A stretch of DNA of 64,000 bases, taken from assembly GCA_015179025.1 (NCBI GenBank), contig WHUX01000029.1, positions 62,001 to 126,000 of the forward strand. Reading direction: 5' to 3'. The DNA comes from Terfezia claveryi. Taxonomy: Eukaryota > Ascomycota > Pezizomycetes > Pezizales > Pezizaceae. The position numbers and the translations under genes were made by a program. Below are positions 37,103 through 50,100 of this stretch, in pieces; the stretch's first letter is position 1; the number at the start of each line of letters is the position of its first letter. A model generated the notes under the pieces. It had not been told where the DNA came from. It saw nothing but the letters and a program-made list of their open reading frames with translations, and ran no database searches.

Positions 37103-40100
37103 TATATTATTCTCTAGACTCTACGGGTGCACCAAGCAGGCATCCTCCCACTGGCGGCAATGTTGAATGGGCTTGATCTCAGCTGCCGACTGTGTCAATT
37201 TTAATTTCATACCACATATCTGCAGGCCGTAGGGCTATGCATGCAAGCTCAAACTTCCTTGCTATGGGTATTCTTTATCCATTGGTAGCTAATTAAAAGG
37301 GCGGGACTTATTGGACGAATAGTATTAATATATGGGGAACCCGTGTATACCGATTCACCCAATAATATATGTGTGGCTCAGGATACCAACCCCGGTAACA
37401 TCATCAGATTTTTCCTCCTTCGATTCTAGTTTCTATCTTTACCGATCCGGAGGTAACGGAGTAAATACTGGTGTCGTATTCCATGTCTGAATGGCCCTGG
37501 ATCCGAAGTGCAGTTATAGGGCTGGTATGATATATCACTAGGGAAAAAGATGGTGACTACATATGCATTAGCTCACCCTCTTGCATCGTGTCATATATTT
37601 GTGCCAGCGAGTATTGTGACTGTTCTGGCCTTAGGGTTATGGCCCGAGACTTGGGTTACTTGGGTTATGGTTTCTCCGAAGTATGTTAGCTAAGTGGTAC
37701 GTAATTTGGCACCCTACATATGATTTGTTTTTTAATTCGTGCTAAACTAATGCACTGCAGCTCTCAGCATGCTTTCGTCGAATATGACCCCACCACTACT
37801 TATTCCGTTGTTCCAAAAGACGCATGACCCCCTGTAATTGCTCACTTTGGTTTTTATCTTCAGCTGTGCAAGGATCTTTTGGTGCATGAGGTTATTGCAC
37901 GAAAAAGGAGTAGTATTATCCGAATTTGGAGAACTTATGTCAACTAATTCTCGATATCGGGCATGCGTCATATGAAGTATACATCTGGGCTACGGCCATC
38001 GACTTCATACGCCAGCTCATCTCTAGATATTGATACGATGCCTCTGTAGTCGAGCGAGGCCTGTAAGTTGTCACAGACCCGACCTGTGTGAATACACCGC
38101 GCACTTTCATCCACAAGATCGATCGCAAGATGTTCATTTGTAGCTTTAGACGTGTCATAGGTTGTGAAGGCAAAAGATAGTGATCATATTTATGATGTAC
38201 AGGTGTATCCCATATCTTCATTGCTACGTGTAGCGTTGGAGAGTCCGTAGTCTAGTTGAAGCTTCGTGTCACACACTGAGACGTGTGCATAGATAAGTTT
38301 TGTTCACATGAGCTTGAGGACTACTCACCCCGACATTGTGCATGTCCAACGTTAACAGGTGCCTGCCAACATTAGTCTATGTCCTTCATATTTTCTTGCT
38401 CATTGTGGGTATTTGCGCAATACCTCGGGGAATACACAATTACAATCACTAGCGCGTACTCGAGGTTTGTAGACGTTCAACGTGTGAGTGACAATACCTC
38501 GGCAGCTGGGAGAGATTCAAATTGCGCACGGGTAACACGGGGGCGGAGAGTCTGGAGTGTAAGTCCAGCAAGTGCTCAGACTCCTTGCAGTGCAAAGTAA
38601 CAAAGTAGCATAGTAATGTTCATTCCAACTACTGAATTATCATGTTCTTGATTATGAAGGAATGTAATGTACCTGCCGGTTTGCTCAACTCAACTATTGA
38701 AATTTGCATTGTGTACATCCATTATTAACCATCAACCTCAGATCCGACCTAGCTTGCGGGAGACGGAACCACCAACAGAGGATTACACCAAACTACTCGG
38801 GACTGTATCCCAATTCTAGAAGCCCCCATATAAAACTGCGCATGTGTCTCACCGCATTTTGTGAAACAAATCAAAGTCGAGGATAGTTAACCCTGCCTCT
38901 AAGCCTTGCAGCTGCAGATGAGGCCCCTCCCACCAGGCATAAGACCTGCTACCTACCTAGTCAGACTTAAGACCGGCATATGATGACATTGGGCATGGTG
39001 GTTGGGCCTTATGCCTTCGGGTTTGTCCGAGGTCAGATCAAAGCGGAGGGAATGACAGGCATGTTTGATGCAGAATCGACAACTACTGCCTTCTATCTTG
39101 GAAATTTGTTAATATTGATATTCCCGCATGGAGAGGTTTTGCATAACTTTGCTGCTTAACGCTTTTTTACACTGCCGACAAGGAGCTGTACCATGGGGTC
39201 CATAAATTTCCAAGGTACGAACGTACGACTCTGCTTCTCTTTGATCCCAATTTTTGGGTTCTTCAACATAGGGTGAATGCAATGGTTTAATGGTGATATC
39301 TACTGTATGTATTTACCTATTTTCATCCAAATGCCCAGTACATCTAATCCGGTATAGTTATCCTTATCAGGCCTCCACAATACCGGTAAAGTGGATCGAT
39401 CAGGTAAATTTCAACCATTTAACTGTAAGGCTCGGTTGTTCACACCTTTACTAGGCTACTGCACTGTCCCCTCGAGAACCTAGCTAAATTTATTGATTAG
39501 GTAGGCTATAGATCTCACGTCTTCGGCTCTCTTCTATCTGCTTTTAAACTGGTATTAGCTAGTTCCCAGATCGAGTTTGCACTCGAGCTCGGGTATATTA
39601 CCCAGTGCAGGGTACGCGTATACGAGAATATAGGATCTCCCCTGGAGAACTACAATTAAATTTACGTCCCGGGAGCAAGGCACACTCTTAGGTCCGTGTT
39701 AACTCCGGCAGCAAGAACGTATCCTGGCAGGCTATAGGGCTGGCCAATTGGAAGCCCCTGCAATGCAACACCCCCACCTTGAAGTCGCATACCCCAATTC
39801 AACGGATCTGTACATGTCTACAATCTACATATTACGATAGGCAAGCGGATAAGTGAATGTTTGTTTTTTTATGCAGTGATTTGCGAAATTCCAAACGGGT
39901 AGCTGGCGTCTTGATGTTAGAGTACAGTATCTACTATGTGGCTTGAGATTATATTAGAATGCAAGTATGGTTTATACTTAGAAGTGATGCTATCTACTAG
40001 CAACCCTTACATACTGGGAATCAAACGCCGACAAAGTAAAATAGTAGAGATTACGATTGGACAGATGTGTATTTACAGTAGGCGAATTTTGACAACTCGT

Positions 40101-43100
40101 CCATCGTCCGTAAAAACCCGTGAATAAGATGGGCGTCTCATAGGGTCATCAGGTCTGGTTGAAACCTTCGTTTGTATCAATGGGCATCGTTCTTGAAGAC
40201 GGGGCTACAGATATCGCACAGGATATGGCCTATTGTCTGCCCGGAAATATCTTAAAAGGAGCTACATAGTCTAGTGCATTGCGTCTGGCCAGGCTGAGGT
40301 CATCTTTGGCCCCGAGGTCCAAAGTGGCTTCATGGATATGGCCTAGGCCTTTGTCTCGCTTAAGCGTCAAGGCTTCTTATTCGTGAGCTTCTGATATACC
40401 GTCGGATTGCGATTGCAATTGGCAGCATCTGATTCAACTAGTTTGATAGCCTAATTACTCTCAAGACTGAAACTGATAGAGGTGGTGAGACGGACCCAAG
40501 GCCGGGAAGTCCAGATGCACATTCGATGTTCAGTCCTACAATGGCTAGTTTGGATCACGAATTCGATTGTGTAGATATACACATCTTGATCACCCATATG
40601 CATTAGAACACGTCTGTTAATGGCCGTGTGCCGAACTGGGTCTATGAATTAATGGAGCAGATCTGCATCTAAAGTTGTAACCGCGAGAGCTCCTAACCGG
40701 TGACACTCATCCGTGTTTCCGCAATGCCGTATTCGTTTTGATATAGTAGGTGTGGCTTGCAATTTTTCCATGAGTCGAGTTACACAAGCAGGGGTCAAGT
40801 TGCCTTCATGTGCGCCATTGGAGTTACCACCTCTTGTGAGGGGCTTGTGCCAACCAGTCCAGAGTTACCAGAGAGCAAAATATGTTGCCTGATTAGACCA
40901 GGGATGTGCTCGAATGGAGCATCGATTCAAACCAATAGAGTAAATGTGCTACAGCACCGAGTCGGCATATTTTACCACACATCAAGCGCCACACTTGACA
41001 CATGTACAAGTGGGGTAAATCCGCTAGGTGACAGACTGTTGCATGACCGACAAGATGTACCTGGTTAGGTTGCTACCTTGTTTTAAAAGCCAGTGTTCAG
41101 GTTGTAGGATTTTATGGTACTGTACGTGTATCCATGGGGTGGTTGAGTAGATGTAATGTGCTCTCTTAGTGGTTGATTCTGATTCCTCGTAAGCAAATTG
41201 GTGATTTCCAATACGCTGCAGATGCGGATGATCGATGTTCCCAACCAATGCAGCTGCGTGAACGCATGGGCCAACTGGGTATTTTTTTGATGTGCCTCGA
41301 ATTCGCATGGCGAATGCATAGTCTGGTTTTTGCACCCCTTTTCTATCTAGTACTAGAGCCAGAAATCGGCCCACAAACACATTATGTCCGTGACCCCAAG
41401 CCTGATTTAAACCTGATCGGGCTAACCAAATTCAACGGATGCCTAGTCTAGTTGTGGGTGAGGCTTTGAAGGACGCTAGCTAGTCTAAGAGGGACGCTAG
41501 CTAGTCTGGTTGGCACGACGCTAGCGAATCACTCGAGTCAATTAGGTACCACGAGAACTGGCGAGATAGATCACCTCTCCTTTCACAAAAACCAAGAGGT
41601 GCCGCTAGTTTGTAGTTCTGGTTGGCACTGTAGTTGTAACCTTTTGGATGGATTTTGTGAAGGGTATTTGGCCAAGATAATCTATTGGCTAGGAGCCCTG
41701 TCGAATTTGCCACTGTGGAGAAACCTCAAGCCTAGGCCTAATCAAGCCCATCCGGGATGGTCCTATTAGTGTGCCAACCAGACTACCTATTAGTCTGGTT
41801 GGCACAACACCCTCCTTGATGATTTGATACGTACATACTTGTCAGGAGGTCCTATATATAGCTAGTGAGGCTCGGGCACTACGCTGGTGCTGGTTGGTCA
41901 GTTTAAGCGGGATCACATCAGACACCTACTCATGTCACACCGAATGTCTCAAATACTTAGGCAGATACAAAACATGAGCACTTAATGACTAGAAGGTGTG
42001 CATTGTACGACTGACGTCTTTTGTAGTAAATCTAGCAGGTAATGGGTGTCGGCTACGATAAGTTAACCGAATCAGCCGGTTCCAGAGGCAGCAATTGTTG
42101 GCCCCTTTGTATTGGATAAATAGCAATTCAGATTGCTTATGCGTCCAAATAGCAGATTTGTCCAATTGTGAGCGCACAGGGCCGCCTGCTGCCTGTGAGT
42201 ATCAGACGATCTCCATGACAAGCTCTCTTGCTGCCTAACTGGTGTGTTTCACGGGACAGTAGTTATCGGGAGTCGGGAATATTTGTGCCCAGGGTACAAA
42301 GATGATTCCCAGTATAAGGTAACTTTTAGCAATCTAGGATCTAGCCCGCAATTGATACATTCGAAGGATGTATTTAAGTTTGCTATTTTGAAAGTCTTGG
42401 GTCTCAATGTGGTTGTAGGTGCAACCAGGAGTGTTTTAATCAAGGAACTCCCTGAATAGGCTAAAATAGTTCCACCTGTATATCATAAATCATTACCGTA
42501 AATTTACCGTAAATAATGGCTCGAAATCCTGGATTCGTTGGCCTTAAGGTTCGATAGTTTTTTTTAATGTAACATATATAAAGTCTTATAGTATAATGAT
42601 ACCCAGCCCAGTACCGGTAGATTTATACTATCTGCGGATCTGCTGATTGGTCCTAATTATGTGCTGTGGATTAGGTTAGGCACGTCAGGTATTACCCTGT
42701 ACTCGTGAGTTACCTGCACTATTTTCGTTCATTAAGTATAGGAGAGCTAATATGAGTCCCAGACAGGTTGCTCATGAAAGCATAGTCAGAAAGGTGTATA
42801 CATTCTCAAGCTTTCCTGCCTATCACTTTGCTGACTCCTCAAATTCCATTAGGGATAGAATTCGAATGACTATAGGTATGCTAAGGCAGATGCGTATAAG
42901 TACATGTACTATCCTACACTAGTAATTTACATGTATAGGTAACTTACATCCAAGATCCTGGCCTCGGCCCTGATGCGGAACGCCGTTCGACTCGGTTCGA
43001 GAACCTATGACTACCAAGTACATGGACGTAAGGGCCGTGCATTGCACTAGCGTATGTACCATGTTTTGATACCAGTGAGATAGAAAAGTCGTCTATAGGT

Positions 43101-45159
43101 TCTGGGCTTGTTCAGATTGCGCCGGCCCGGTCTGATGGGGAGAATACCGAGCAAGAGGCGGATTATGCATCGAACGCTGCTCCAATATAGGGCAAGCCTG
43201 AGGCGCCTGGCCATCGATCTAGCCACAAGATCGTATGTATGTCTTCATCTCACTGATAGTGGACATTTGCTATCTGGAACTTTGATCGCCTTTACCCCGC
43301 CCGGCCATATTGGACCCGAATAATCGGATATAACTCTAAGCTTCTGACTCGTGCATGTCCACCACACCAAGCTGTATTTTAGTCTGGTTGCACTACCCCT
43401 CGCAGAGGGCTGTAATACCGATATTGACAAGGCCTGACATTGACTCCATCGGTAGTTGCATCGATGAACCGATGATGTCGCTTCGGCTCACTGCATGTAC
43501 GTGTCGTTGATTCTGGTGATATTATACATGCATGACAGTGGCTCATCTCCATCTCTTAGGGTCCCTATATTTATACCTTTACATATCGTTTATATTTATA
43601 TTTATAGATTTAGTGTTATGGCGTTGAAGCGATCCATTAGTCCGCTTTGAGATACGATAAACGGATCGCTGTAGACCAGTGATTCTTTAGACGCTAACGG
43701 CGCTGGGTTGGCACCAACAAATTGGTAGATATGTTTGGTACATCTAAGTGTAATAGCAAACAAATCACAGCTTTACCCAGCTGGCACCACTGGTGCTAAA
43801 TTAGAGATGAGAGTCTCCATATAGACTCTTTCATCAGTGCGGGCAAATGAATGAAAATAATTGATAGCCTGTCGGCACTGCTGGAGCAGACCCTCTAGGC
43901 ACTGGACGCGCTGATTATGAGCCATGGGTACATGTACTTCCCACCTAATACTTAAGCTTGCGCACCAATAGATTTGCAGCTGCCATGGCTGCATGTATCA
44001 TCAAGAGTTGGTACTGCAACTTGCTTGAGGGACGAGTGACCGAGCTTTGAAACTACATGGGTAGTATAATAATTATGGTAGTGGGTAGCATTTGTGCTAT
44101 TCTTTCCAGGCTTCTGCGTTGAATATGTAGCGCGCTATATGCGTCTCGAGGGCCCGGGCCGGATTCTGGGCCCTGAACTCCTGGTGCAGACTGAAAGCTC
44201 TAAAGGGCCTTCTGATGATAGAACCGCCTCGTTTAGTATTACAAACTTTACAGCCACAAGGAGAATAAAGAAAAGGAAAAAGGAATGACATGGCAGGAGT
44301 TAGATAAATTGGATCCCTTGGGCGCAGTTTGGGGAAGTGTTAGTGCTGTGGCGGGGAACTGGCAAACTGCTCGGTGATAAATTTAGAGTAGTAGAAGGTA
44401 AGAGTTAATAAGTTAAGGTAGGGATAGTACTTAGTGGACAGTATAGATATTTCTAGTCTCATAACCGTCTTGTTAAGCTGTTCATACGATGTAGTGTTTG
44501 TCTTAGAGAGTTATTCGAAATATTACCCTGAACATGTGCTCCATCATTGCATTTTATTTTCGACAGTGTTGGCTTGTGATTACAAGGGTTATTGCTAACT
44601 TTATGCCTAACTTGTCTTGTTCCAAAGTTTCCTTGTAGCACATCTTGTGAAGCCCTCAGAAAATCACTTCAAAACATCAGCTCAGGGTAATAATGTTGGA
44701 ACAGTAATTATGGTATTAAATGAAAGGAAGTTCATGGACTATTCACTTTGTCTAGACATATGCTTCCCCATCATATACAGGCTCATTAAATTCCCTAGCT
44801 ATTCAAGGTCAGAAACATCAGCTATGTTTACTATGGTACAGATACAGTCTCAACTACCAGGAACTCGAGGCATAGCCATAAAAAAAGGATACCGAGGAAA
44901 ATGAAGACCCAGATAAAAAAACACCCCCGCTGAATTTAACTCCTTGATAAAGATTTACCTGATTATACCCACATCTTCGACCTCTTCTTCACCGACAATG
45001 AAGCTATAACTGCACCCCCTTTATTGCTACTTAACCTGCCATTACTTTGTCATACAAGCACCATGTCCTTCGTGATCTTTGTGCGCGGTATTTGGATTGG
45101 AAAGATTTTGAATAGACCCTTCTTTCATCTTCATGGTAATCTTCAGACGTTTACGGTGT
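37103..45159. other. 8-kb gene desert, right part
   Basis: No gene, RNA gene or complete element recognised. Open frames (37747-38221 minus, 40757-41068 plus, 41024-41380 minus, 42244-42459 plus) have no family match I know. Isolated copies of the TAGTCTGGTTGGCAC motif occur near 41481-41505, 41612, 41771-41805 and 43380. Possibly decayed transposons. Confidence 0.5.
41771..41805. repeat. perfect hairpin of the dispersed motif
   Basis: GTGCCAACCAGACTA, loop CCTAT, TAGTCTGGTTGGCAC: 15-bp perfect inverted arms. These are exactly two copies of the dispersed motif back to back. Confidence 0.9.
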
Positions 45160-45693
45160 CTAGCGACCCAGCACTAGTGCGCCATGGTCGCGTTGTGATA
45201 GACAAGTGGGAGGATTGGAGAGCGGGCTAGAGTCAATCTCTGGAGTTGGAAAAGGCGGCAGCTGGGGTGTGTCAATGTCCATCTCGTCATTCCCATTAAC
45301 ATCCACCAGTAGGATTTTGTCAAGCTCCGTACTTATGGTTTCTTCTGCATCCATTGTAGCAGGCTCAGCTTTTAAATCAGTTTGGGCACTGGAAGAAGTG
45401 TTTTCTTGGGGGGTCTATCATCTCTGTCCTCGGCTGCTAATCAATCACGAGCACCCCATCGTCTATATTTTCTGCTTCATGAAAGTCTTCGCCATCACCA
45501 TCTACTTCAATCTCCCCTGCACGGCTTCCTCCTCGTGATGCTACACCCTTTCCTCTCCCCTTCCTCGAAACATCCCCTTGACGAAATTTTCCCGTGTATG
45601 GTCTTCTGCGCCCGGGTGAACTACTTTCTGCTCGGGCTGGCCTATTTAATTCGAGGATATCTCTCGTCAAAGTATTGCCCTGTATAAGCCCTA
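45160..45693 (-). pseudogene. coding relic with acidic and Arg/Gly-rich segments, cut by the Pogo element
   Basis: On the minus strand from the Pogo insertion point, the sequence reads in frame LTRDILELNRPARAESSS, GRRRPYTGKFRQGD, RKGRGKGVASRGGSRAG, then an acidic run ending DDGVLVID and a stop. A second open block in another frame continues TPQENTSSSAQTDLKAEPAT..MDIDTPQLPPFPTPEIDSSP to a stop at 45160. Composition and charge patterning look coding. No intron of plausible length joins the two blocks. The 5' side ends at the transposon boundary. I read it as the 3' end of a host gene disrupted by the insertion; family unknown. Confidence 0.45.
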
Positions 45694-45879
45694 TACCCTT
45701 GCAAGCCTAGTAGTGCACAGCCACCGTGTAGTGCACACTGTCTAAGACATACATATGCACCTGCCTCCTCAGCATTTCCCCAGCTGCAGTACACCCCCTA
45801 ACAAACAGAATGGTATCAACCTACATCAGTCGAATCACGGAAGCCAGGGCAACACCACCAAGGGGCCCCCGATACAGAA

Positions 45880-46457
45880 ATGCCCAAGTATACAGAACAA
45901 CAGCTGCGAGATGCAGTCAAGCATGCTCTACGAGAGCCAGACGTACCTACCATACGTATTGTAGACCTCTATGGGGTAGAGTGCACCACATTGCATCGGA
46001 GAGTGCTGGGGACCCACCAGGATAAGTCTATAGCTCACCAGATTGAGCAGCTGTTCTCTACGGGTGAAGAGAAGGCAATTGCAGACTATGCTGGAGTCAT
46101 GGCGGATGCAGGATTTCCTCTGAATCCCGACCTTTTATGGCAGATTGTATAAGGGATTGTTAATGAAAGGCAAATACCCCAACAAGGTCAAGGGGGGGGT
46201 ATTGTAGGTCCTCAATAACTTGCCGTCAAGCCTCGCGACTAGAGGAACCAGTGTATACAACGATAAGGTGCAATACCTGCCTCCACTAGCACCTCTGCCT
46301 CCGCCTCCGCCTCCGCCTCTGCCTCCATCTCCACCACCTCCCCAATACATATTGTTGGCATCCACTGGGTAAATAGATTTCTTGAACGCAACCCAGGGTT
46401 CAAAAAAGTCTATATTCGATACCAGGAGAGAGCAAGAGTGGTGGCAACCAATGATAT
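45880..46457 (+). pseudogene. Pogo-like transposase, N-terminal part
   Basis: Starts MPKYTEQQLRDAVKHAL, a psq-type helix-turn-helix, followed by HTH/CENP-B-like RRVLGTHQDKS and EEKAIADYAGVMADAGFPL. A TAA interrupts it at 46150 (where CAA would be expected), further stops follow, and a CCTCCG microsatellite lies at 46293-46335. The frame recovers as HWVNRFLERNPGFKKVYIRY up to the LTR boundary. It is continued at 52605. Confidence 0.85.
46293..46340. repeat. CCTCCG/CCTCTG microsatellite
   Basis: Tandem CCTCCG with CCTCTG variants inside the broken transposase gene, coding for Ser/Ala-like codons in the original frame. Confidence 0.8.
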
Positions 46458-46941
46458 TGTAACGTAGGCTCTGGGAACAAGGCGACCAAGGGGTACGCCA
46501 GGGAGAAGGCAGAGGCTAGGGCAAGACACACGTAGGAACGCTACGTGTGTGACTAGGGGAAGGCTGAGACGGGAGGCAAGGGCAAGAGGCAAGAGAGGCA
46601 GAGGGCAAGGGACACGAGACACGCGGAAGCAGTTGCCGCGTGTGTCAAGGGAGGCAGCTGGGCTGCAGAGACAAGGCGAGGAGGTGCACAAGGGAGATAC
46701 ACCAACGTGGAGAGAAACAAGGCCCTGTATTGGATATACAAGACGTTGGATGGGGATCCAACAAGAGTGCGAGAGCCGGGGTCTATATATACATAGCGAC
46801 TAATAGACTTTCCGACGATAACGACAACGAAGAACGCTAGACAACGACAACCGAATGCAAACACATAACAATAACGAGAATAACGAGAGTCAGACAGGAA
46901 TCCGTCTGACTCTCAGAAAGGCCAAAGGGACGGTTGTTACA
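46458..46941 (-). repeat. 3' LTR (element orientation)
   Basis: 484 bp. Differs from the other LTR at 9 positions by my hand alignment, all transitions, no indels (about 98.1% identity). Confidence 0.95.
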
Positions 46942-46956
46942 CTATCCCCCCTTCTA
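46942..46956 (-). other. polypurine tract
   Basis: On the minus strand AGAAGGGGGGATAG directly precedes the 3' LTR; expected plus-strand primer of reverse transcription. Confidence 0.75.
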
Positions 46957-47118
46957 GGCAGGAGCTCCAGCGACAAGACACGAGGAAAGAAGCAACAAGC
47001 CCTAACTCCAAACAACAACAATAATAACCATGACCTACACAACCTAACTCTGAAGAATGACAAAAACGACAACCTTAACTCCAACTCCAAATGACAAGAA
47101 CAAAAGTACGATGAGGTA

Positions 47119-50100
47119 TTATTCGATGGGGTGGGGCTTTCTGGGGTAACGCTGGTGGAATAGGGCCACTAGATCAGGGGCGTTTTCCAGATCCTCTGCT
47201 GGTTGCCAGGTAGTTTCCTCGTCTCCGGTCCATTTCACCTTATACTGCAACCTGCCATACCTCTTTCTTGAGTCCAGCACTTCTTTGACTTCCCATTCCT
47301 CTTCACCGTCGATTACCACCGGCGGAAGAGGGGGGTGTTTCTGTCCGGGGAGGGGATCGTCCGCAGCTGGCTCGATTTCCGAGACATGAACAACAGGGTG
47401 GCGCTTAATATCTCTGGGGAACTTCAGTTGATAAGCGTGAGTGCCCACACTTCCCAATACTTCGTATGGCCCTAAGAACTTATGGTCCAGTTTCCGCGAG
47501 GGTCGTTCCGTCCGGAAGTGCCTACTGGATAACCACACCTGATCTCCCGGTTGGTATTTGGGGGCCGGCAACCGAGACCCATTGGCATATTCTGCTTGCC
47601 TGGCTTAGGCATATCCTAGCTCAGCCTTCAGAGTCAAGTGGAGTCCAGCAATCTCTGTGGCGAACTCCTTGGCAGGAGCATTTTCCTTGGCCTTCCGCAG
47701 GGGTGCTAGGGAGTCTACAAACCGAGGGTGCCAGCCATAATTGGCCATGAATGGGGACGTTTTCAGCGACTCCGAGAACTGGTTGTTGGCTGCGAATTCA
47801 CAGGTTGCCAACAAAGATACCCAGTTGTTCTGCTGATAGTTGACGTAGGCCCGTAGGTACTGCTCCATGACGGCATTCATTCGTTCTGATTGGCCATCTG
47901 TTTGAGGGTGGTATGCCGTAGAGAGGCGCACTTCAATCCCTAGTAGCCCACAGAATGCCTTCCAGAACTCGGATGTGAACTGGGGGCCACGGTCAGAGAC
48001 AATTGATTCAGGAAGGCCATGGTAGTGGAATACAGTGTTGAGGTAGAGGTCAGCTAATTCTTGGGCAGAGCAGGTATCTCGATAGGGTATCACATGCCGC
48101 ATCTTGGTCAGTCGATCTACTACCATGAGAATGGCATTAGACCCTGAATCTTCTGGCAACCCAGTCACGAAGTCCATAGTTAGGTGTTGCCAAGGTCGAT
48201 CCGGAATCTCCAGGGGCTTCAGGGTCCCATACGGAGCATGACGAGTGGGTTTTGCACGCTTGCAGATATGGCAGTTCCGTATGTACCGTTCTACCTCCTT
48301 CCACTGGTCGATCCATGTGTATTGTCTGGCTAGTAGTTCTAACGTCTTAGCCACTCCAGGGTGACCTGCCGCCAAGGTATCATGGTGCTCCTTAATTAAC
48401 CTCAGGCGGAGCTCATCGTCTGCAGGAATATAGAGGTGATCTAGGTGGTAGAGGAGGCCGTCCTGGATCGAGCATTCCGTGAGGGAAATCTTCGTGTGGT
48501 GACGCTATCCAGATTCCACCGCGGCAATTACATCTTTAACCAGGGGGTCCTCCGCGTATGCCTGCCGTACCTGCCGAAGGAGGTCCACTCCGAGGTTCGC
48601 TCTAGCTTCCGCATCAGCATCAGCAAGGGTATTGGCCGCCAGGTCGAGATTTTCAGGTTTCAATACCACCTGATTCTGGTATTTCAGCCTTTCATCCCCC
48701 CCTTTAGGGAGATCTCCTGATCTCCTGGTCAGTGCATCCGGCTTACCCCCAGCCTTTCCAGGCCGATACCTGATCTTGAAGTTAAAACGGGATAGGAATT
48801 CCGACCACCTAGCCTGTCGGCGATTTAGCAACTTGGTGGTTGTGAAGTATTCCAGGTTCTTGTGGTCGGAAAGGACCTCGATAACCCCCGTTGCCGATTC
48901 CAGGTGTGGTCTCCATTCCTCGAACGCCCTTATGATGGCCATCAATTCTTTGTCATAGATCTCATAGTTACACTCCGCCAGGGAGTGCTTTTTGGAGAAG
49001 TAAGCCACTGGATGGAGGATACCATTATCATCATTTTGAGACAGTATTCCAGCGGAGACGTAGTCGGAGGCATCAGTTTCGACAATGCATTCTCGATCGG
49101 GATTGAAGTGGGCAAGGATTGGAGCTGAACAGAAGGCTTTCTTGAGGTCCTCGAAAGCGGCCTGGGCTGCTAGATTCCACTGAAAAGCCTTTTTCGGTGT
49201 TCTAGCTTCCATCTTGGTCTTGGTCAGGGCTGTTAGAGGTGCCACAATTTTCGAATAACCCAGAATGAACCGGCGATAGAAGTTAGCAAAACCCAGGAAG
49301 GCCTGTACGTCCTTCAGATTGGCGGGGATTTCCCATTCCTGGATTGCCGCGACCTTGGCAGGGTCCATCCTAATACCTTCCGTGGTTATAATCAAGCCTA
49401 AGTACTTCACCTCTTGGACGTGGAATTCGCATTTTTCAGGCTTAAGGTACAGTCCAGCCTGCTCTAGCTTCTCTAAGACCTGCCTGACATGGATCTTGTG
49501 TTCTGCCAGAGAGTCCGAGTAAATTAAGATATCATCAAGGTAAGCCGTACAGAACACATCCAGGAAGTCCCGTAGGGTGTCGTTAATAAAGTGCTGGAAG
49601 GAGGCCGGGGCATTGGTTAATCCAAAGGGCATGACATTGTACTCGAAATGGCCATAACGTGTCCGGAAGGCAGTTTTCCACTCCTCCCCTTCAGCGATCC
49701 GTACTAGGTTATAAGCCCCTCTTAGATCCAATTTGGTAAACTATTTTGCCTTGGAGAGCCTAGCTAAAGTCTCCTGGATTAGGGGCAAGGGGTACCTGTT
49801 TTTCACCGTTATTTCATTCAATCCACGATAGTCCACGCACAATCGAAGGGAGCCATCTGATTTCTTAACGAACAGTATAGGAGCACCCGCCGGGGAAGAG
49901 CTATGCCGAATGAAGCTCTTATTCAAATTCTCCTCTAGGTACTTCTTCAGGGCCTCCAATTCCGCTCGGGACATTCCATAGAGAGGGCCATAAGGGGGGG
50001 TCTTGCCCTCTACTAGCGGAATTGTGTGGTCATATGGTCGATGGGGGGCAAGCTTTTCCGCGGCTTTTTCCGAGAATAGGTCAATGAACTTGTAGTATTC

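Noticed and set aside
41024..41380. 118-codon minus ORF in the desert
   Set aside because: No recognisable motif and another frame is open over the same bases.
44926..44942. CCCGCTGAATTTAA resembling the start of fungal 28S rRNA
   Set aside because: The match stops after about 14 bases and the conserved rRNA sequence does not continue, so it is chance.
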